Below are positions 43,618 to 52,177 of a DNA stretch of 64,000 bases, in pieces. The DNA is from Pseudomonas mendocina (GTDB lineage Bacteria; Pseudomonadota; Gammaproteobacteria; Pseudomonadales; Pseudomonadaceae). Position numbers and translations under genes: made by a program. The stretch is from the NCBI RefSeq assembly GCF_003008615.1, contig NZ_CP027657.1, forward strand, positions 682,001 to 746,000, read 5' to 3'. Each line of letters begins with the position of its first letter. Within the stretch, counting starts at the first letter, position 1. Under the pieces are notes generated by a model, which was not told where the DNA came from, searched no databases, and saw nothing but the letters and a program-made list of their open reading frames with translations.

Positions 43618-44649
43618 TTACAGTTTGATCGCCCGCCCAGACTCACCTGCAGCCTGTGCGGCCTCAACCAACCTCAGGGTTTGCAGGGCATCGTCGGCAC
43701 TTATCAATGGCGAGCAGTGCCCCCGAACGACCTGCACGAAGTGCCGCAACTGGTTATCGAGCGCTGACCCCGGAGCGGCCGTGCCGGCGCTTTCCAACAA
43801 TGGCGAATACCAGCCTCTGCTCTCACCGTAATGCCAACGCTTGAGTTGAGGCACCGACAGCGAACCCAATGTACCGCCGATCAAGTAACAGGGCTGTTCC
43901 GGCTGCTGGGCAAAAGCGGGGTTTTCAGCCGCATTCTGATCCCACCCCCAGGGCGTGGCACAGGCATCCGAGCCCGTCAGAGTGCCGAGCGCGCCACTCT
44001 TGAACTGCAGCAACAACGCGGCGCTGTCTTCGACCTCGAACCCGCGCGCCGCATGGCTGGTAATCGCCTGCACGCTGCCCACCTCGCCGCATAGATGGCG
44101 CATCAGGTCGAGGTCATGCACGAGGTTGATCAGCAGTACCCCGGCACCCTTGCTGCGTCGCCAGGCCATGTCGTAGTAGCTATCCGCCTTTTGCAGTTGC
44201 CAGAGCGCCGTGAAGGTGGTGATTTGCCCGAGTTCGCCGCTCTGGATGATCCGCCGCGCCTCACGAATGATCGGGTTATGGCGACGATGGTGTCCAACCA
44301 GAATGGCCACGCCCGACTCGGCCTCCGCCTGCACCAGTGCCTTCACCTCCTCGACCGAGCAGCCAACCGGTTTTTCCAGCAGCATAGGTATGCCGGCCTC
44401 GATGCAATCGAGGGCCGTCGCCACATGCAAATTATTGGGGTTGGCAATGATCACTGCATCAGGCTGGCTCTGCTCAAGCATCTGCCGATGTTCTCTGAAA
44501 CCGGGCAGGTTCAGTTCCTGTGCCAAGGCTGAGCTGAACGGGTCGGCGATGGCCACCAGTTCGGTCTCGTCATTCAGGTCGATCTGGGCGGCATGTTGCC
44601 GCCCCATGACGCCCGCTCCGACCAGGGCGATACGCAAAGGCTCGGTCAT
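43618..44649 (-). CDS. Gfo/Idh/MocA family oxidoreductase
   Basis: A 343-residue NAD(P)-dependent dehydrogenase. The Rossmann loop is VGAGVMGRQHA at 10-20, and the conserved EKPVG is near 93-97. It probably oxidises a sugar, inositol or other cyclitol-like alcohol. AGGAGA precedes the start. It sits between the intact shikimate-dehydrogenase-like gene and its truncated duplicate, as the last intact gene of an operon with an MFS permease and a TIM-barrel isomerase. Confidence 0.88.
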   Translation of the reverse strand: MTEPLRIALVGAGVMGRQHAAQIDLNDETELVAIADPFSSALAQELNLPGFREHRQMLEQSQPDAVIIANPNNLHVATALDCIEAGIPMLLEKPVGCSVEEVKALVQAEAESGVAILVGHHRRHNPIIREARRIIQSGELGQITTFTALWQLQKADSYYDMAWRRSKGAGVLLINLVHDLDLMRHLCGEVGSVQAITSHAARGFEVEDSAALLLQFKSGALGTLTGSDACATPWGWDQNAAENPAFAQQPEQPCYLIGGTLGSLSVPQLKRWHYGESRGWYSPLLESAGTAAPGSALDNQLRHFVQVVRGHCSPLISADDALQTLRLVEAAQAAGESGRAIKL

Positions 44650-44673
44650 GCTTTTCTCCTATGTTCTATGGGC

Positions 44674-45480
44674 TCAGAGCGAAAAGAACGCGCGGTAGCA
44701 GTCGATCTGTTCATTGAGCATGCTGATCCCCGGCTGCACCGGTAGCCCACGTTCGGCAGCCAGCCTGAGCAGGCGCGTTTCGGCCGGTTTCATGATGATG
44801 TCCGCGACCCAGGTGCCAGCAGCCAGCACGGCCGGGTCGAACGGTAGCGGGTCATCGGGCTGCAATCCCAGAGGCGTGGCATTGATCAACAGATCGACAT
44901 CGCGAATCGACTTGTCCCGATCCAGCACCACGCGCCCTGGCCAGTGCAGTTCGAGGCGGCGCAAGAGTTCTGCGGCCTTGGCCTGATCCGGTTCGCGCAG
45001 ATGCAGGCGCTGCGCACCAGCCTCGAGCAACGCCACGGCGATGGCGCTGCCCGCACCGCCGCCGCCGAGCAGCAGCACGTTCTTGTCTTTCGGCTCGAAA
45101 CCGGCATGGCGCAGGCCCAGAACGAAGCCGATGCCGTCGAAGTTCTCCGCGCGCCATACGCCATCGAGGTCACGCCGCAACGCATTGGTCGCCCCGGACA
45201 GCTCGACGCAGAGGCTGTGCCGCTCGGCGAACTGGCAACAGGAGAACTTGTGTGGAATGGTCACCAGCATGCCGTGAAAATTCTCCGTCGCCTGCAAGCC
45301 GCGGATGACCGTCTCCAGGTTCTCGGCGCGGGCATGTACGGCAATCATGACCATGTCCACACCCTCGTCACGAAAGAGCCGATTGAGCAGCATGGGGGCC
45401 CTGACCTGGCTCACCGGGTCGCCGACCACTGCCAGAAAGCGGGTGGTGCCGGATGGGCTGGGAATCATCGAGTCGTTCAT
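44674..45480 (-). CDS. Shikimate/quinate dehydrogenase-like protein
   Basis: A 268-residue AroE-fold enzyme. The substrate domain has GDPVSQVRAPMLLN near 20-33 and the catalytic Lys in VTIPHK (Lys78). The NAD(P) loop is LLGGGGAGSAIA near 137-148; NATPLG and the C-terminal PGISMLNEQIDCY follow. Gln and Arg replace the usual SLSP segment (SQVRAP), so it is a paralogue of biosynthetic AroE with a different substrate, likely catabolic. GAGGTGA precedes the ATG. The 3' half has been duplicated at 43248. Confidence 0.86.
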   Translation of the reverse strand: MNDSMIPSPSGTTRFLAVVGDPVSQVRAPMLLNRLFRDEGVDMVMIAVHARAENLETVIRGLQATENFHGMLVTIPHKFSCCQFAERHSLCVELSGATNALRRDLDGVWRAENFDGIGFVLGLRHAGFEPKDKNVLLLGGGGAGSAIAVALLEAGAQRLHLREPDQAKAAELLRRLELHWPGRVVLDRDKSIRDVDLLINATPLGLQPDDPLPFDPAVLAAGTWVADIIMKPAETRLLRLAAERGLPVQPGISMLNEQIDCYRAFFSL

Positions 45481-45488
45481 GAGTCACC

Positions 45489-46358
45489 TCAGGCGCATGC
45501 GCCATGTTGCCGATCCAGGGTCTGGCGCATGAAGGCAAGGCTCTTGTCGATCGCCTCCTCTTCGCTGCCATAGCGCGGATGCAGATAATCGATCTCCAGC
45601 GCCAGCAACCCTTCGAAGCCATGTTGACGCAGCAACTGCAGGGTTCGCGGAATGTCGATCAGGCCCTCGCCCAGCGGCACGCTCGGCCAGAAACCGAACT
45701 CTCGCGGGCTGCCACGGAAGGCGCAGATGTCCTTGATGTGAGTGGCTTTGGCATGGGGTGCGAGCAGCTCGATCACCTGCATCGGGTCTTCGAACATGCG
45801 CAGGTTGTTGGCGGTATCCAGGCACACGCCCAGGGCCGGATTGTCGACGGCCTCGAGCAACTCCAGCACTTCGGCAGCCAGCAGGTCGACATGGTTCTCC
45901 ATGGCCAGTACCACGCCCTGCCCTGCCGCATAATCGGCCGCCCGACGCAGCAGCGGCAGCAACTGAGTCTTGTGCGCGAGCCAGGAGTCCGGCCGCGTGC
46001 GACGACCGCCGGCGCAGATGCGCATCACGCCGGCACCCAGCGTCCTGGCGATATCGACATGGCGCTGCAGATCGGCCAGTTCTTCGCCGCGTGCGCCGGA
46101 ACCCAGCCCATGGGGATGCCCCCAGGCCCAGACCAGTTCGAGGCCGGCGTCATCCAGCAGACCACGCAGGCGCTCCAGGTTATGTGGCGAGCTGTCATCG
46201 AGCATGAACGACTCGATGGAAACACCTTGCACCTCATGGGCGCGTGCCCTGTCGATGAAATCCTCGAGGGTCATGCGGTAGGCGGGAGGCTGTTCCAGGT
46301 TCGGGTACACCTCGCCGAAGTAACGGTGGTAGCAGTAGGAGTCGATGGCGATCTTCAT
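45489..46358 (-). CDS. Sugar phosphate isomerase/epimerase family TIM-barrel protein
   Basis: A 289-residue xylose-isomerase-like TIM barrel. Metal-site elements include GVSIESFML near 44, LAMENHVDLLA near 148, LGVCLDTANNL near 177 and ALEIDYLH near 255. Family members include isomerases, epimerases and dehydroshikimate dehydratases; which applies here is unclear. The stop is 8 bp before the shikimate-dehydrogenase-like start, so the two genes are tightly linked. That linkage makes action on a dehydroshikimate- or keto-cyclitol-type compound reasonable. Confidence 0.84.
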   Translation of the reverse strand: MKIAIDSYCYHRYFGEVYPNLEQPPAYRMTLEDFIDRARAHEVQGVSIESFMLDDSSPHNLERLRGLLDDAGLELVWAWGHPHGLGSGARGEELADLQRHVDIARTLGAGVMRICAGGRRTRPDSWLAHKTQLLPLLRRAADYAAGQGVVLAMENHVDLLAAEVLELLEAVDNPALGVCLDTANNLRMFEDPMQVIELLAPHAKATHIKDICAFRGSPREFGFWPSVPLGEGLIDIPRTLQLLRQHGFEGLLALEIDYLHPRYGSEEEAIDKSLAFMRQTLDRQHGACA

Positions 46359-46421
46359 GATGGGCGTCCTGTAGGGCCTGAGGGCCGGGGCGTACCCCGG
46401 CCGAAAATGGAAAGCGAATGC

Positions 46422-47783
46422 TCAGGAATGGGAGGCGTTGCCCAGCACACCAGCGGCCGCCTGTGGCTTGCGATCACGCAGCCCTTTCACGTAGGCGGCG
46501 ACCACGGCGATGCCGATGGGCAGGGTGAGGAACATGAACAGGTGGCTGAAGTCCCACTTCAGGCCCAGCAGCACGGCACCGACGGACGCACCGAGGATCG
46601 CGCCGAAGCGGCCGATACCGGTCATCCAGCTGGTGCCGGTCGCACGCATCTCGGTCGGGTAGTAGGTCGCGGCCATGGCCGTCCAGCCGGTGTTGGTCGC
46701 GTTGATGCAGAACCCCAGCATGAAGACCAGCGCCATCAAGCCATACAGACCAGGCGACAGGTTGCCCAACGAAAGGGTCAGCACGGCGCCACCGATGAGC
46801 GTGCCGATCATCACCTTGTGCGGATTGAAGCGATCCATCTCCCAGCCGATGACGATGTTCCCGAGGGTGCCACCGACCTGCATCATCGCGCCCACCAGCG
46901 CCGCGTCGGCCAGACTGAAGCCGTCGTCCTTGACGATGATCGGCAGCCAGCTGTTGAGGAAGTAGACCGTCAGCAGGTTCATGAACAGGCCGACCCACAG
47001 CGCCAGGGTGATCAGCCGATGCGACGGCGAGAGGATCAGCTTGATCGTGCCCTTGCCGGCGCGTTGCGGCTCCGGGCTGATGTACTGAGTGGCCTGATCG
47101 GCAGTGCCCGGTTCGATGGCGTTGACCACCTGCTGCAGCTCTCCACGGTGCTGGTGCTTCATCGCCATGTACTTGGCCGACTCGGGCAGCCCGAAGCACA
47201 GCAGCACGGCGAAGAGGATCGGCACCACGCCGCCAACCACCAGGATCGACTCCCAGCCGTAGCTCGGGATCATCCCATTGGCCAGGAAGCCACCGCCGGC
47301 GGCGCCAAGGGTGAAGCCGCAGTACACCACCGTGACCATCAACGAGCGGTATTTCTTCGGCGCATATTCCGACGCCAGCGTCGCCGCGTTGGGCTGCGAC
47401 GCGCCCAGGCCAAGGCCGGTGAGGAAGCGCAGCAGCGAGAGGATCTCGACGTTCGGCGACCAGGCCGAAATCAGGCTCATGAAGCCGAAGAAGAAGATCG
47501 AGACGATGATCACCTTGCGCCGACCGAAGCGGTCAGCCAGCGGCCCGCCCATCAGTGCGCCGATGGCCAGGCCGAACAGGCCCATGCTCATCACGATGCC
47601 CAGCTCTTCGCGTGGGATGTTCCAGTCGGCGATCAGCGAGGGCGCGATGAAGCCCATCGCCACCACGTCGAAGCCATCGAGGATCAGTACGGTCAGGCAC
47701 AGCAGGAGGATCTTCCACTGGAAGTGGCCGAAAGGCCGGGAATCCAGGAACGCCTGGATGTCCAGTTGGCTGGAGGGTTTCAT
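46422..47783 (-). CDS. MFS transporter, aromatic acid:H+ symporter type
   Basis: A 453-residue twelve-helix MFS permease. The first helix motif DGFDVVAMGFIAPSL and loop GPLADRFGRRKVI are typical of the AAHS (PcaK/BenK) family, which imports aromatic or cyclic acids with protons. It is the first gene of the operon and divergent from an IclR regulator. GGAG precedes the ATG. The imported compound is presumably the substrate for the downstream isomerase and dehydrogenases. Confidence 0.88.
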   Translation of the reverse strand: MKPSSQLDIQAFLDSRPFGHFQWKILLLCLTVLILDGFDVVAMGFIAPSLIADWNIPREELGIVMSMGLFGLAIGALMGGPLADRFGRRKVIIVSIFFFGFMSLISAWSPNVEILSLLRFLTGLGLGASQPNAATLASEYAPKKYRSLMVTVVYCGFTLGAAGGGFLANGMIPSYGWESILVVGGVVPILFAVLLCFGLPESAKYMAMKHQHRGELQQVVNAIEPGTADQATQYISPEPQRAGKGTIKLILSPSHRLITLALWVGLFMNLLTVYFLNSWLPIIVKDDGFSLADAALVGAMMQVGGTLGNIVIGWEMDRFNPHKVMIGTLIGGAVLTLSLGNLSPGLYGLMALVFMLGFCINATNTGWTAMAATYYPTEMRATGTSWMTGIGRFGAILGASVGAVLLGLKWDFSHLFMFLTLPIGIAVVAAYVKGLRDRKPQAAAGVLGNASHS

Positions 47784-47906
47784 GGGGAGGCTCCGATTGT
47801 TGTTGTGTTTATGTCTCAGACCCTTTCCGGCAAGGCCAAGGCAGTGGCGCCGAATCTTGGGAGTCTTGGCCCCCGATTGTCGGTGGGCAACTCAATATTA
47901 CACTTC

Positions 47907-47921
47907 TGGAATAGCATTCCA
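47907..47921. promoter_or_regulatory. Candidate IclR operator 1
   Basis: TGGAAT-AGC-ATTCCA is a perfect dyad in the divergent MFS/IclR region, 123 bp upstream of the MFS start. Confidence 0.65.
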
Positions 47922-47969
47922 AGTGGAAAATAAAACCAGAATAGAGAAATCTATCTGACTGCATTCAAT

Positions 47970-47984
47970 TGGATTGCAATTCCA
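47970..47984. promoter_or_regulatory. Candidate IclR operator 2
   Basis: TGGATT-GCA-ATTCCA is the same dyad with one mismatch, 63 bp from site 1 (about six helical turns) and 46 bp before the iclR-type start. Confidence 0.62.
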
Positions 47985-48030
47985 TAGCGCTCTAGAATGA
48001 GGGCTTTCCTGCTTCTGGAGCTGCCCCCTG

Positions 48031-48816
48031 ATGTCCACGTCCGTTCGTGACCGCGCCCTGTCCATTCTCGAGCTGCTGGTAAAACACGTCGGCGGGCTTC
48101 CCATGTCCGAAATCGCCGACCGCCTGGACATCCCACGTACTGCGACGCATCGCCTGCTGAACGAACTCAAGGACATGGGCTACGTGAAGCAGAACGCGGC
48201 GACCACGCACTACCTGCTGACGGTGAAGCTCGCATCGCTCGGCCTCACCTACCTCGCCGCGAGCGGCATCACCGATGCCACGCAGCCCCTGCTGGACGAG
48301 CTGGCCCAGGAAACCGGGGAGCTGATCCGCATGGCCGTGATCGAGGGTAACCACCTGATCTGGGTGGCCAAGGCCCAGGGTGCGCGCACCGGATTGCGCT
48401 ACGACCCCGATGCCGGCTCCGATGTCTACCTGCCGGCGACCGCCAACGGCCTGGCCTGGATGGCCGCCGAAAGCGAGGAGCGCGCACTGGAGCTGATCGC
48501 CGAGCAAGGCATGGAACGGGCGCAGCACATGGGCCCCAATGCCCCGAAGAGCTTGCGCGAGCTACTGGATCGCATCGACCAGACGCACAAGCGCGGCTAC
48601 GGCGTGGTGCACGATGTCTACGAGCCCGGCACCAGCGCCGTGGCCGTGGTCATTCGCCACGTGGACGACGGCCGGCCCATCGGCACCGTCAGCGCCGCCG
48701 GCCCATCGGCCAGGATGACCGCCGAGAAGATCGAAGCGATTGCACCGCAGTTGCAGGATTGCGCCAAGCGCCTGGCCGCCCTGAGCCTGGTCTCGCCTGC
48801 CTTCAACAGCCGCTAA
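48031..48816 (+). CDS. IclR family transcriptional regulator
   Basis: A 261-residue regulator with an N-terminal winged helix (DRALSILELLVKHVGGLPMSEIADRLDIPRTATHRLLNELKDMGYV). An IclR effector domain follows (LDELAQETGELIRMAVIEGN; GYGVVHDVYEPGTSAVAVVIRH). It is divergent from the MFS operon and probably controls it through the two dyads in the 247-bp shared region, with the transported compound or an intermediate as effector. Confidence 0.92.
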   Translation: MSTSVRDRALSILELLVKHVGGLPMSEIADRLDIPRTATHRLLNELKDMGYVKQNAATTHYLLTVKLASLGLTYLAASGITDATQPLLDELAQETGELIRMAVIEGNHLIWVAKAQGARTGLRYDPDAGSDVYLPATANGLAWMAAESEERALELIAEQGMERAQHMGPNAPKSLRELLDRIDQTHKRGYGVVHDVYEPGTSAVAVVIRHVDDGRPIGTVSAAGPSARMTAEKIEAIAPQLQDCAKRLAALSLVSPAFNSR

Positions 48817-48873
48817 TCAGCACAGATTCGTAGATTTCGGCAGCCAATTGGCGAAAGTAGCCGCTCGCAATCT

Positions 48874-48942
48874 TGTAGGAGCGGCTTTAGCCGCGAGCTC
48901 TTTGCCCCCCAATGAAGCTCGGGGCTGAAGCCCCTCCTACAT
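48874..48942. repeat. Pseudomonas REP doublet
   Basis: TGTAGGAGCGGCTTTAGCCG begins the left element and AGCTCGGGGCTGAAGCCCC lies in the right one, in inverted orientation. Each contains its own stem, forming the common REP pair seen downstream of pseudomonad genes. Confidence 0.88.
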
Positions 48943-49005
48943 GCTCACCGACTGCTTTTGCCTTGTAGTTGCCGCTTCAGGCGCATAAAGGTTCTAAGGC
49001 AATGA

Positions 49006-49040
49006 AAAAGGGCCGCAACACCAAGCGTTGTGGCCCTTTT
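49006..49040 (-). terminator. Intrinsic terminator of the gmaS-mgsABC operon
   Basis: AAAAGGGCC.CAAC and GTTG.GGCCCTTTT pair over 14 positions with one mismatch. On the minus strand the stem ends in CCCTTTTTC. It lies 18 bases after mgsC. Confidence 0.88.
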
Positions 49041-49057
49041 CACTTTTACTGTCAGGC

Positions 49058-50383
49058 TCAGTACTGCAGCTGCCCCGGAACCCAGTTGGTGCCGGCCAGC
49101 GGTACGCGAGCCATGGCGGCGGCCTCCACGGTCAGGGCCACCAGATCCTCGGGATCGAGGTTGTGCAGGTGCGACTTGCCGCAAGCGCGGGCCATGGTCT
49201 GCGCTTCCAGCACCAGCACGCGCAGGTAGTTGGCCAGGCGGCGGCCAGCGGCGACCGGGTCGAGGCGCTTGGACAGCTCCGGATCCTGGGTGGTGATGCC
49301 GGCCGGATCGCGGCCGTTCTGCCAGTCATCGTAGTAACCGGCGGCCGAGTCGATCTTCTTCAATTCCTCGTCCAGACGCGGGTGGTTGTCACCGAGGGCG
49401 ATCAGCGCGGCAGTACCGATGGCCACGGCATCCGCGCCCATGGCCATGGCCTTGGCCACGTCGGCGCCGGTGCGAATGCCACCGGAGACGATCAGTTGCA
49501 CCTTGCGGTGCATGTCCATCTCCTGCAGGGCCTGCACGGCTTGCGGGATGGCCGAGAGGATGGGGATGCCGACGTGCTCGATGAACACTTCCTGGGTCGC
49601 GGCGGTGCCACCCTGCATGCCGTCGAGCACGATCACGTCGGCACCGGCCTTCACTGCCAGCTTGACGTCGTAGTACGGGCGGCTGGCACCGATCTTCACG
49701 TAGATGGGTTTTTCCCAGTCGGTGATCTCGCGAATCTCGGCGATCTTGATCGCCAGGTCGTCCGGGCCCGTCCAGTCCGGGTGACGGCAGGCGCTGCGCT
49801 GGTCGACGCCAATCGGCAGGGTACGCATGCCGGCGACGCGCTCGGTGACCTTCATGCCCAACAGCATGCCACCACCACCCGGCTTGGCGCCCTGGCCAAG
49901 CACGATCTCGATGGCGTCGGCCTTGCGCAGGTCATCCGGGTTCATGCCGTAGCGCGACGGCAGGTACTGGTAGACCAGATGCTGCGACTGGCCACGCTCT
50001 TCCGGGGTCATGCCGCCGTCACCGGTGGTGGTGCTGGTGCCGGCGATGGTGGCGCCACGGCCGAGGGCTTCCTTGGCCTGGGCCGACAGCGCGCCGAAGC
50101 TCATGCCGGCGATGGTCACCGGAATCTTCAGGTAAATCGGCTTCTTGGCGAAGCGGTTGCCCAGCACCACGTCGGTGCCGCACTTCTCGCGGTAACCCTC
50201 CAGCGGGTAGCGCGACATGGAGGCGCCGAGCAACAGCAGGTCATCGAAGTGCGGCAGCTTGCGCTTGGTGCCGCCGCCGCGGATGTCATAAATGCCAGTC
50301 TCGGCGGCACGCTGGATTTCCTGGATGGACAGGCGGTCGAAGGTGGCGGATTCGCGCAGCACCGGGGTGGTTTTTTCGCTCAT
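49058..50383 (-). CDS. mgsC: MgsC, FMN glutamate-synthase-like subunit of N-methylglutamate synthase
   Basis: A 441-residue protein matching the FMN-binding synthase domain of glutamate synthase. GMSFGALSAQAKEALGRGA, GQGAKPGGGGML and SGGIRTGADVAKAMAMGADAV (phosphate-binding) are visible, with an N-terminal rubredoxin-like-absent lead. In the methylamine pathway it transfers methylamine from gamma-glutamylmethylamide to 2-oxoglutarate, giving N-methylglutamate, with MgsA and MgsB. GAGG lies upstream of the ATG at 50383. It is the last gene of the operon. Confidence 0.92.
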   Translation of the reverse strand: MSEKTTPVLRESATFDRLSIQEIQRAAETGIYDIRGGGTKRKLPHFDDLLLLGASMSRYPLEGYREKCGTDVVLGNRFAKKPIYLKIPVTIAGMSFGALSAQAKEALGRGATIAGTSTTTGDGGMTPEERGQSQHLVYQYLPSRYGMNPDDLRKADAIEIVLGQGAKPGGGGMLLGMKVTERVAGMRTLPIGVDQRSACRHPDWTGPDDLAIKIAEIREITDWEKPIYVKIGASRPYYDVKLAVKAGADVIVLDGMQGGTAATQEVFIEHVGIPILSAIPQAVQALQEMDMHRKVQLIVSGGIRTGADVAKAMAMGADAVAIGTAALIALGDNHPRLDEELKKIDSAAGYYDDWQNGRDPAGITTQDPELSKRLDPVAAGRRLANYLRVLVLEAQTMARACGKSHLHNLDPEDLVALTVEAAAMARVPLAGTNWVPGQLQY

Positions 50384-50406
50384 TGCAAATTCCTCGTCGA
50401 AGCGTT

Positions 50407-50477
50407 GGTGCGCACAGCCTAGACGGCCCCGCACACCCTATGGGCGTCGGTAATCGGTAGGGTGCGCCGCGCGCACC
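50407..50477. repeat. Palindromic repeat B4, between mgsB and mgsC
   Basis: GGTGCGCACAGCCTAGACGG at 50407-50426 is identical to the left half of B1. TAGGGTGCGCCGCGCGCACC at 50458-50477 is its right half with one change. Confidence 0.87.
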
Positions 50478-50490
50478 AGACGGTGCTGGA

Positions 50491-51174
50491 TCAGTACGCA
50501 GAAGCGTTGTCGACCTTGAAGTTGTAAAGCTGGCGGGCCGAGCCGTAGCGCTTGAAGCTGGCCGGGTCTTCGTCGAAGCCGGCGCGGTTGAGCAGTTCGG
50601 CCAGTTCCTCCAGGTGCTCGGGGCGCATGGCCTTCTCGATGCAGTCCGAGCCCAGCGACTTGACCGTGCCCTTGACGTAGATGCGCGTCTCGTAGAGCGA
50701 ATCGCCCAGCGCGTCACCGGCATCGCCGCATACCACCAAGCGCCCGGCCTGGCCCATGAAGCAGCTCATATGGCCGATGCTGCCGCCGACGACGATGTCG
50801 ACGCCCTTCATCGAGATGCCACAGCGCGCGCCGGCGTCGCCTTCGATCACCAGCAGGCCGCCATGGGCGGTGGCGCCGGCCGCCTGCGAGGCGCTGCCCT
50901 TGATGCGCACCATGCCGCTCATCATGTTCTCGGCCACGCCGACACCGACGTTGCCGTGGATGGTGACGCTGGCCTTCTGGTTCATGCCGGCGCAGTAGTA
51001 GCCGGCATGGCCGTCTATCTCCACGCTCAGCGCTTCGTTCAGGCCCACGGCCAGGTTGTGCTTGCCGCCCGGGTTGCTCACCACCCACTCGCGCTCGGTG
51101 AGGGTCTTGGCCTGGTCATGCAGAGCCTGGTTCAGGTCGCGCACGGTGGCGCTGGAAAGGTCGATGGTTTTCAT
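50491..51174 (-). CDS. mgsB: MgsB, GXGXG-domain subunit of N-methylglutamate synthase
   Basis: A 227-residue beta-helix protein homologous to the C-terminal alpha-3 domain of glutamate synthase. Repeated Gly turns are visible (IHGNVGVGVAENMMSGMVRIKGSAS; GDAGARCGISMKGVDIVVGG). It is a structural subunit of the complex. It lies 23 bp after mgsA; repeat B4 separates it from mgsC. The start at 51174 gives the family N-terminus MKTIDLSSATVRDLN. Confidence 0.9.
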   Translation of the reverse strand: MKTIDLSSATVRDLNQALHDQAKTLTEREWVVSNPGGKHNLAVGLNEALSVEIDGHAGYYCAGMNQKASVTIHGNVGVGVAENMMSGMVRIKGSASQAAGATAHGGLLVIEGDAGARCGISMKGVDIVVGGSIGHMSCFMGQAGRLVVCGDAGDALGDSLYETRIYVKGTVKSLGSDCIEKAMRPEHLEELAELLNRAGFDEDPASFKRYGSARQLYNFKVDNASAY

Positions 51175-51197
51175 GATGTGGTCTCCAACTCGCGAAA

Positions 51198-52100
51198 TCA
51201 GGCGCTGCGTTCCCAGATGTACATGGTCGCCGGCTCCGGCTCCCACACCTTGGCCTTGTCGATACCCGGCAGGGTCGACAGGGCCTGGTATTCGGAGGCC
51301 ATGGCCACGTAGTCGTCGGTCTCGGCGAGGATCGCCGGCTTGCAGGCGATGGGGTCGCGGATCACCGCGAAGCCGTCGCGGGTGCCGATGGCGAAGGTGA
51401 AGAAGCCATCGAGATCCTCCAGTGAATGGTCGAGCGCTTCCTTGAGCGAATCGCCCTGGCGCAGGCGCCAGGTCAGGTAGCCGGCGGCGACCTCGGTATC
51501 GTTCTCGGTTTCGAACTCGATGCCGTGGCGGCGCAGTTCCTGGCGCAAACGGAAGTGGTTGGACAGCGAGCCGTTATGCACCAGGCACAGATCCTGGCCG
51601 GTGGAAAATGGGTGGCTGCCTTCCATGGTCACCGCGCTCTCGGTGGCCATGCGGGTGTGGCCGATGATGTGGCTGCCCTTCATCTTGGCCAGCGAGAAGC
51701 GCTCGGAGATTTCCTTCGGCAGACCCATGCCCTTGAGGATCTCGATGCTCTGGCCGACGCTCATCACCCGTACGGCCGGCGCCAGCTCAGCGAGCACGGC
51801 ACGTACCGCCGCCTCGTCGGCATTGGTCTTGAGCACGGCGGCGCTGGCGTTCTGGAACCAGTCCAGCGAGCAACCCAGGCGGCCTTCCAGCTCACCCATC
51901 AGGGCCTTGAAGTCATAGCCGGCTGCGGTGCTCTGCAGGGTCAGCTTGATCCAGCCATCCTTCACCTCGTCACCGTAGATGGCGAAGCCGGCGCTGTCCG
52001 GGCCACGGTCGGTCATGGCCAGCAACATGGGTTCGAACAGGGCCCCGAGCTGGTTCTCCAGCGCCGGGTTCTTCAGGTACAGACCTACGATTCCACACAT
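51198..52100 (-). CDS. mgsA: MgsA, class II glutamine-amidotransferase subunit of N-methylglutamate synthase
   Basis: A 300-residue class II (Ntn) amidotransferase. The nucleophile is Cys2, exposed after Met removal (MCGIVGLY). Other conserved segments are IGHTRMATESAV, LVHNGSLSNHF and ENDTEVAAGYL. In this complex it is thought to release methylamine from gamma-glutamylmethylamide for MgsC. GAGGAC lies upstream. It follows gmaS by 77 bp. Confidence 0.92.
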   Translation of the reverse strand: MCGIVGLYLKNPALENQLGALFEPMLLAMTDRGPDSAGFAIYGDEVKDGWIKLTLQSTAAGYDFKALMGELEGRLGCSLDWFQNASAAVLKTNADEAAVRAVLAELAPAVRVMSVGQSIEILKGMGLPKEISERFSLAKMKGSHIIGHTRMATESAVTMEGSHPFSTGQDLCLVHNGSLSNHFRLRQELRRHGIEFETENDTEVAAGYLTWRLRQGDSLKEALDHSLEDLDGFFTFAIGTRDGFAVIRDPIACKPAILAETDDYVAMASEYQALSTLPGIDKAKVWEPEPATMYIWERSA

Positions 52101-52177
52101 AAAAAAGTCCTCATCACCTCCCTTGGGGGAGGCTCGTTCGGGGGCGTTGGCGTGTGCCCGTGCAGGCGGGCGTTCGG

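Noticed and set aside
45504..47933. An 809-codon plus-strand open frame
   Set aside because: It is antisense to the TIM-barrel and MFS genes, which have clear family motifs. The translated product is His/Gln/Arg-rich, as expected for an antisense frame in GC-rich DNA.
49028..50422. A 464-codon plus-strand frame opposite mgsC
   Set aside because: It is antisense to a gene with unmistakable glutamate-synthase motifs.
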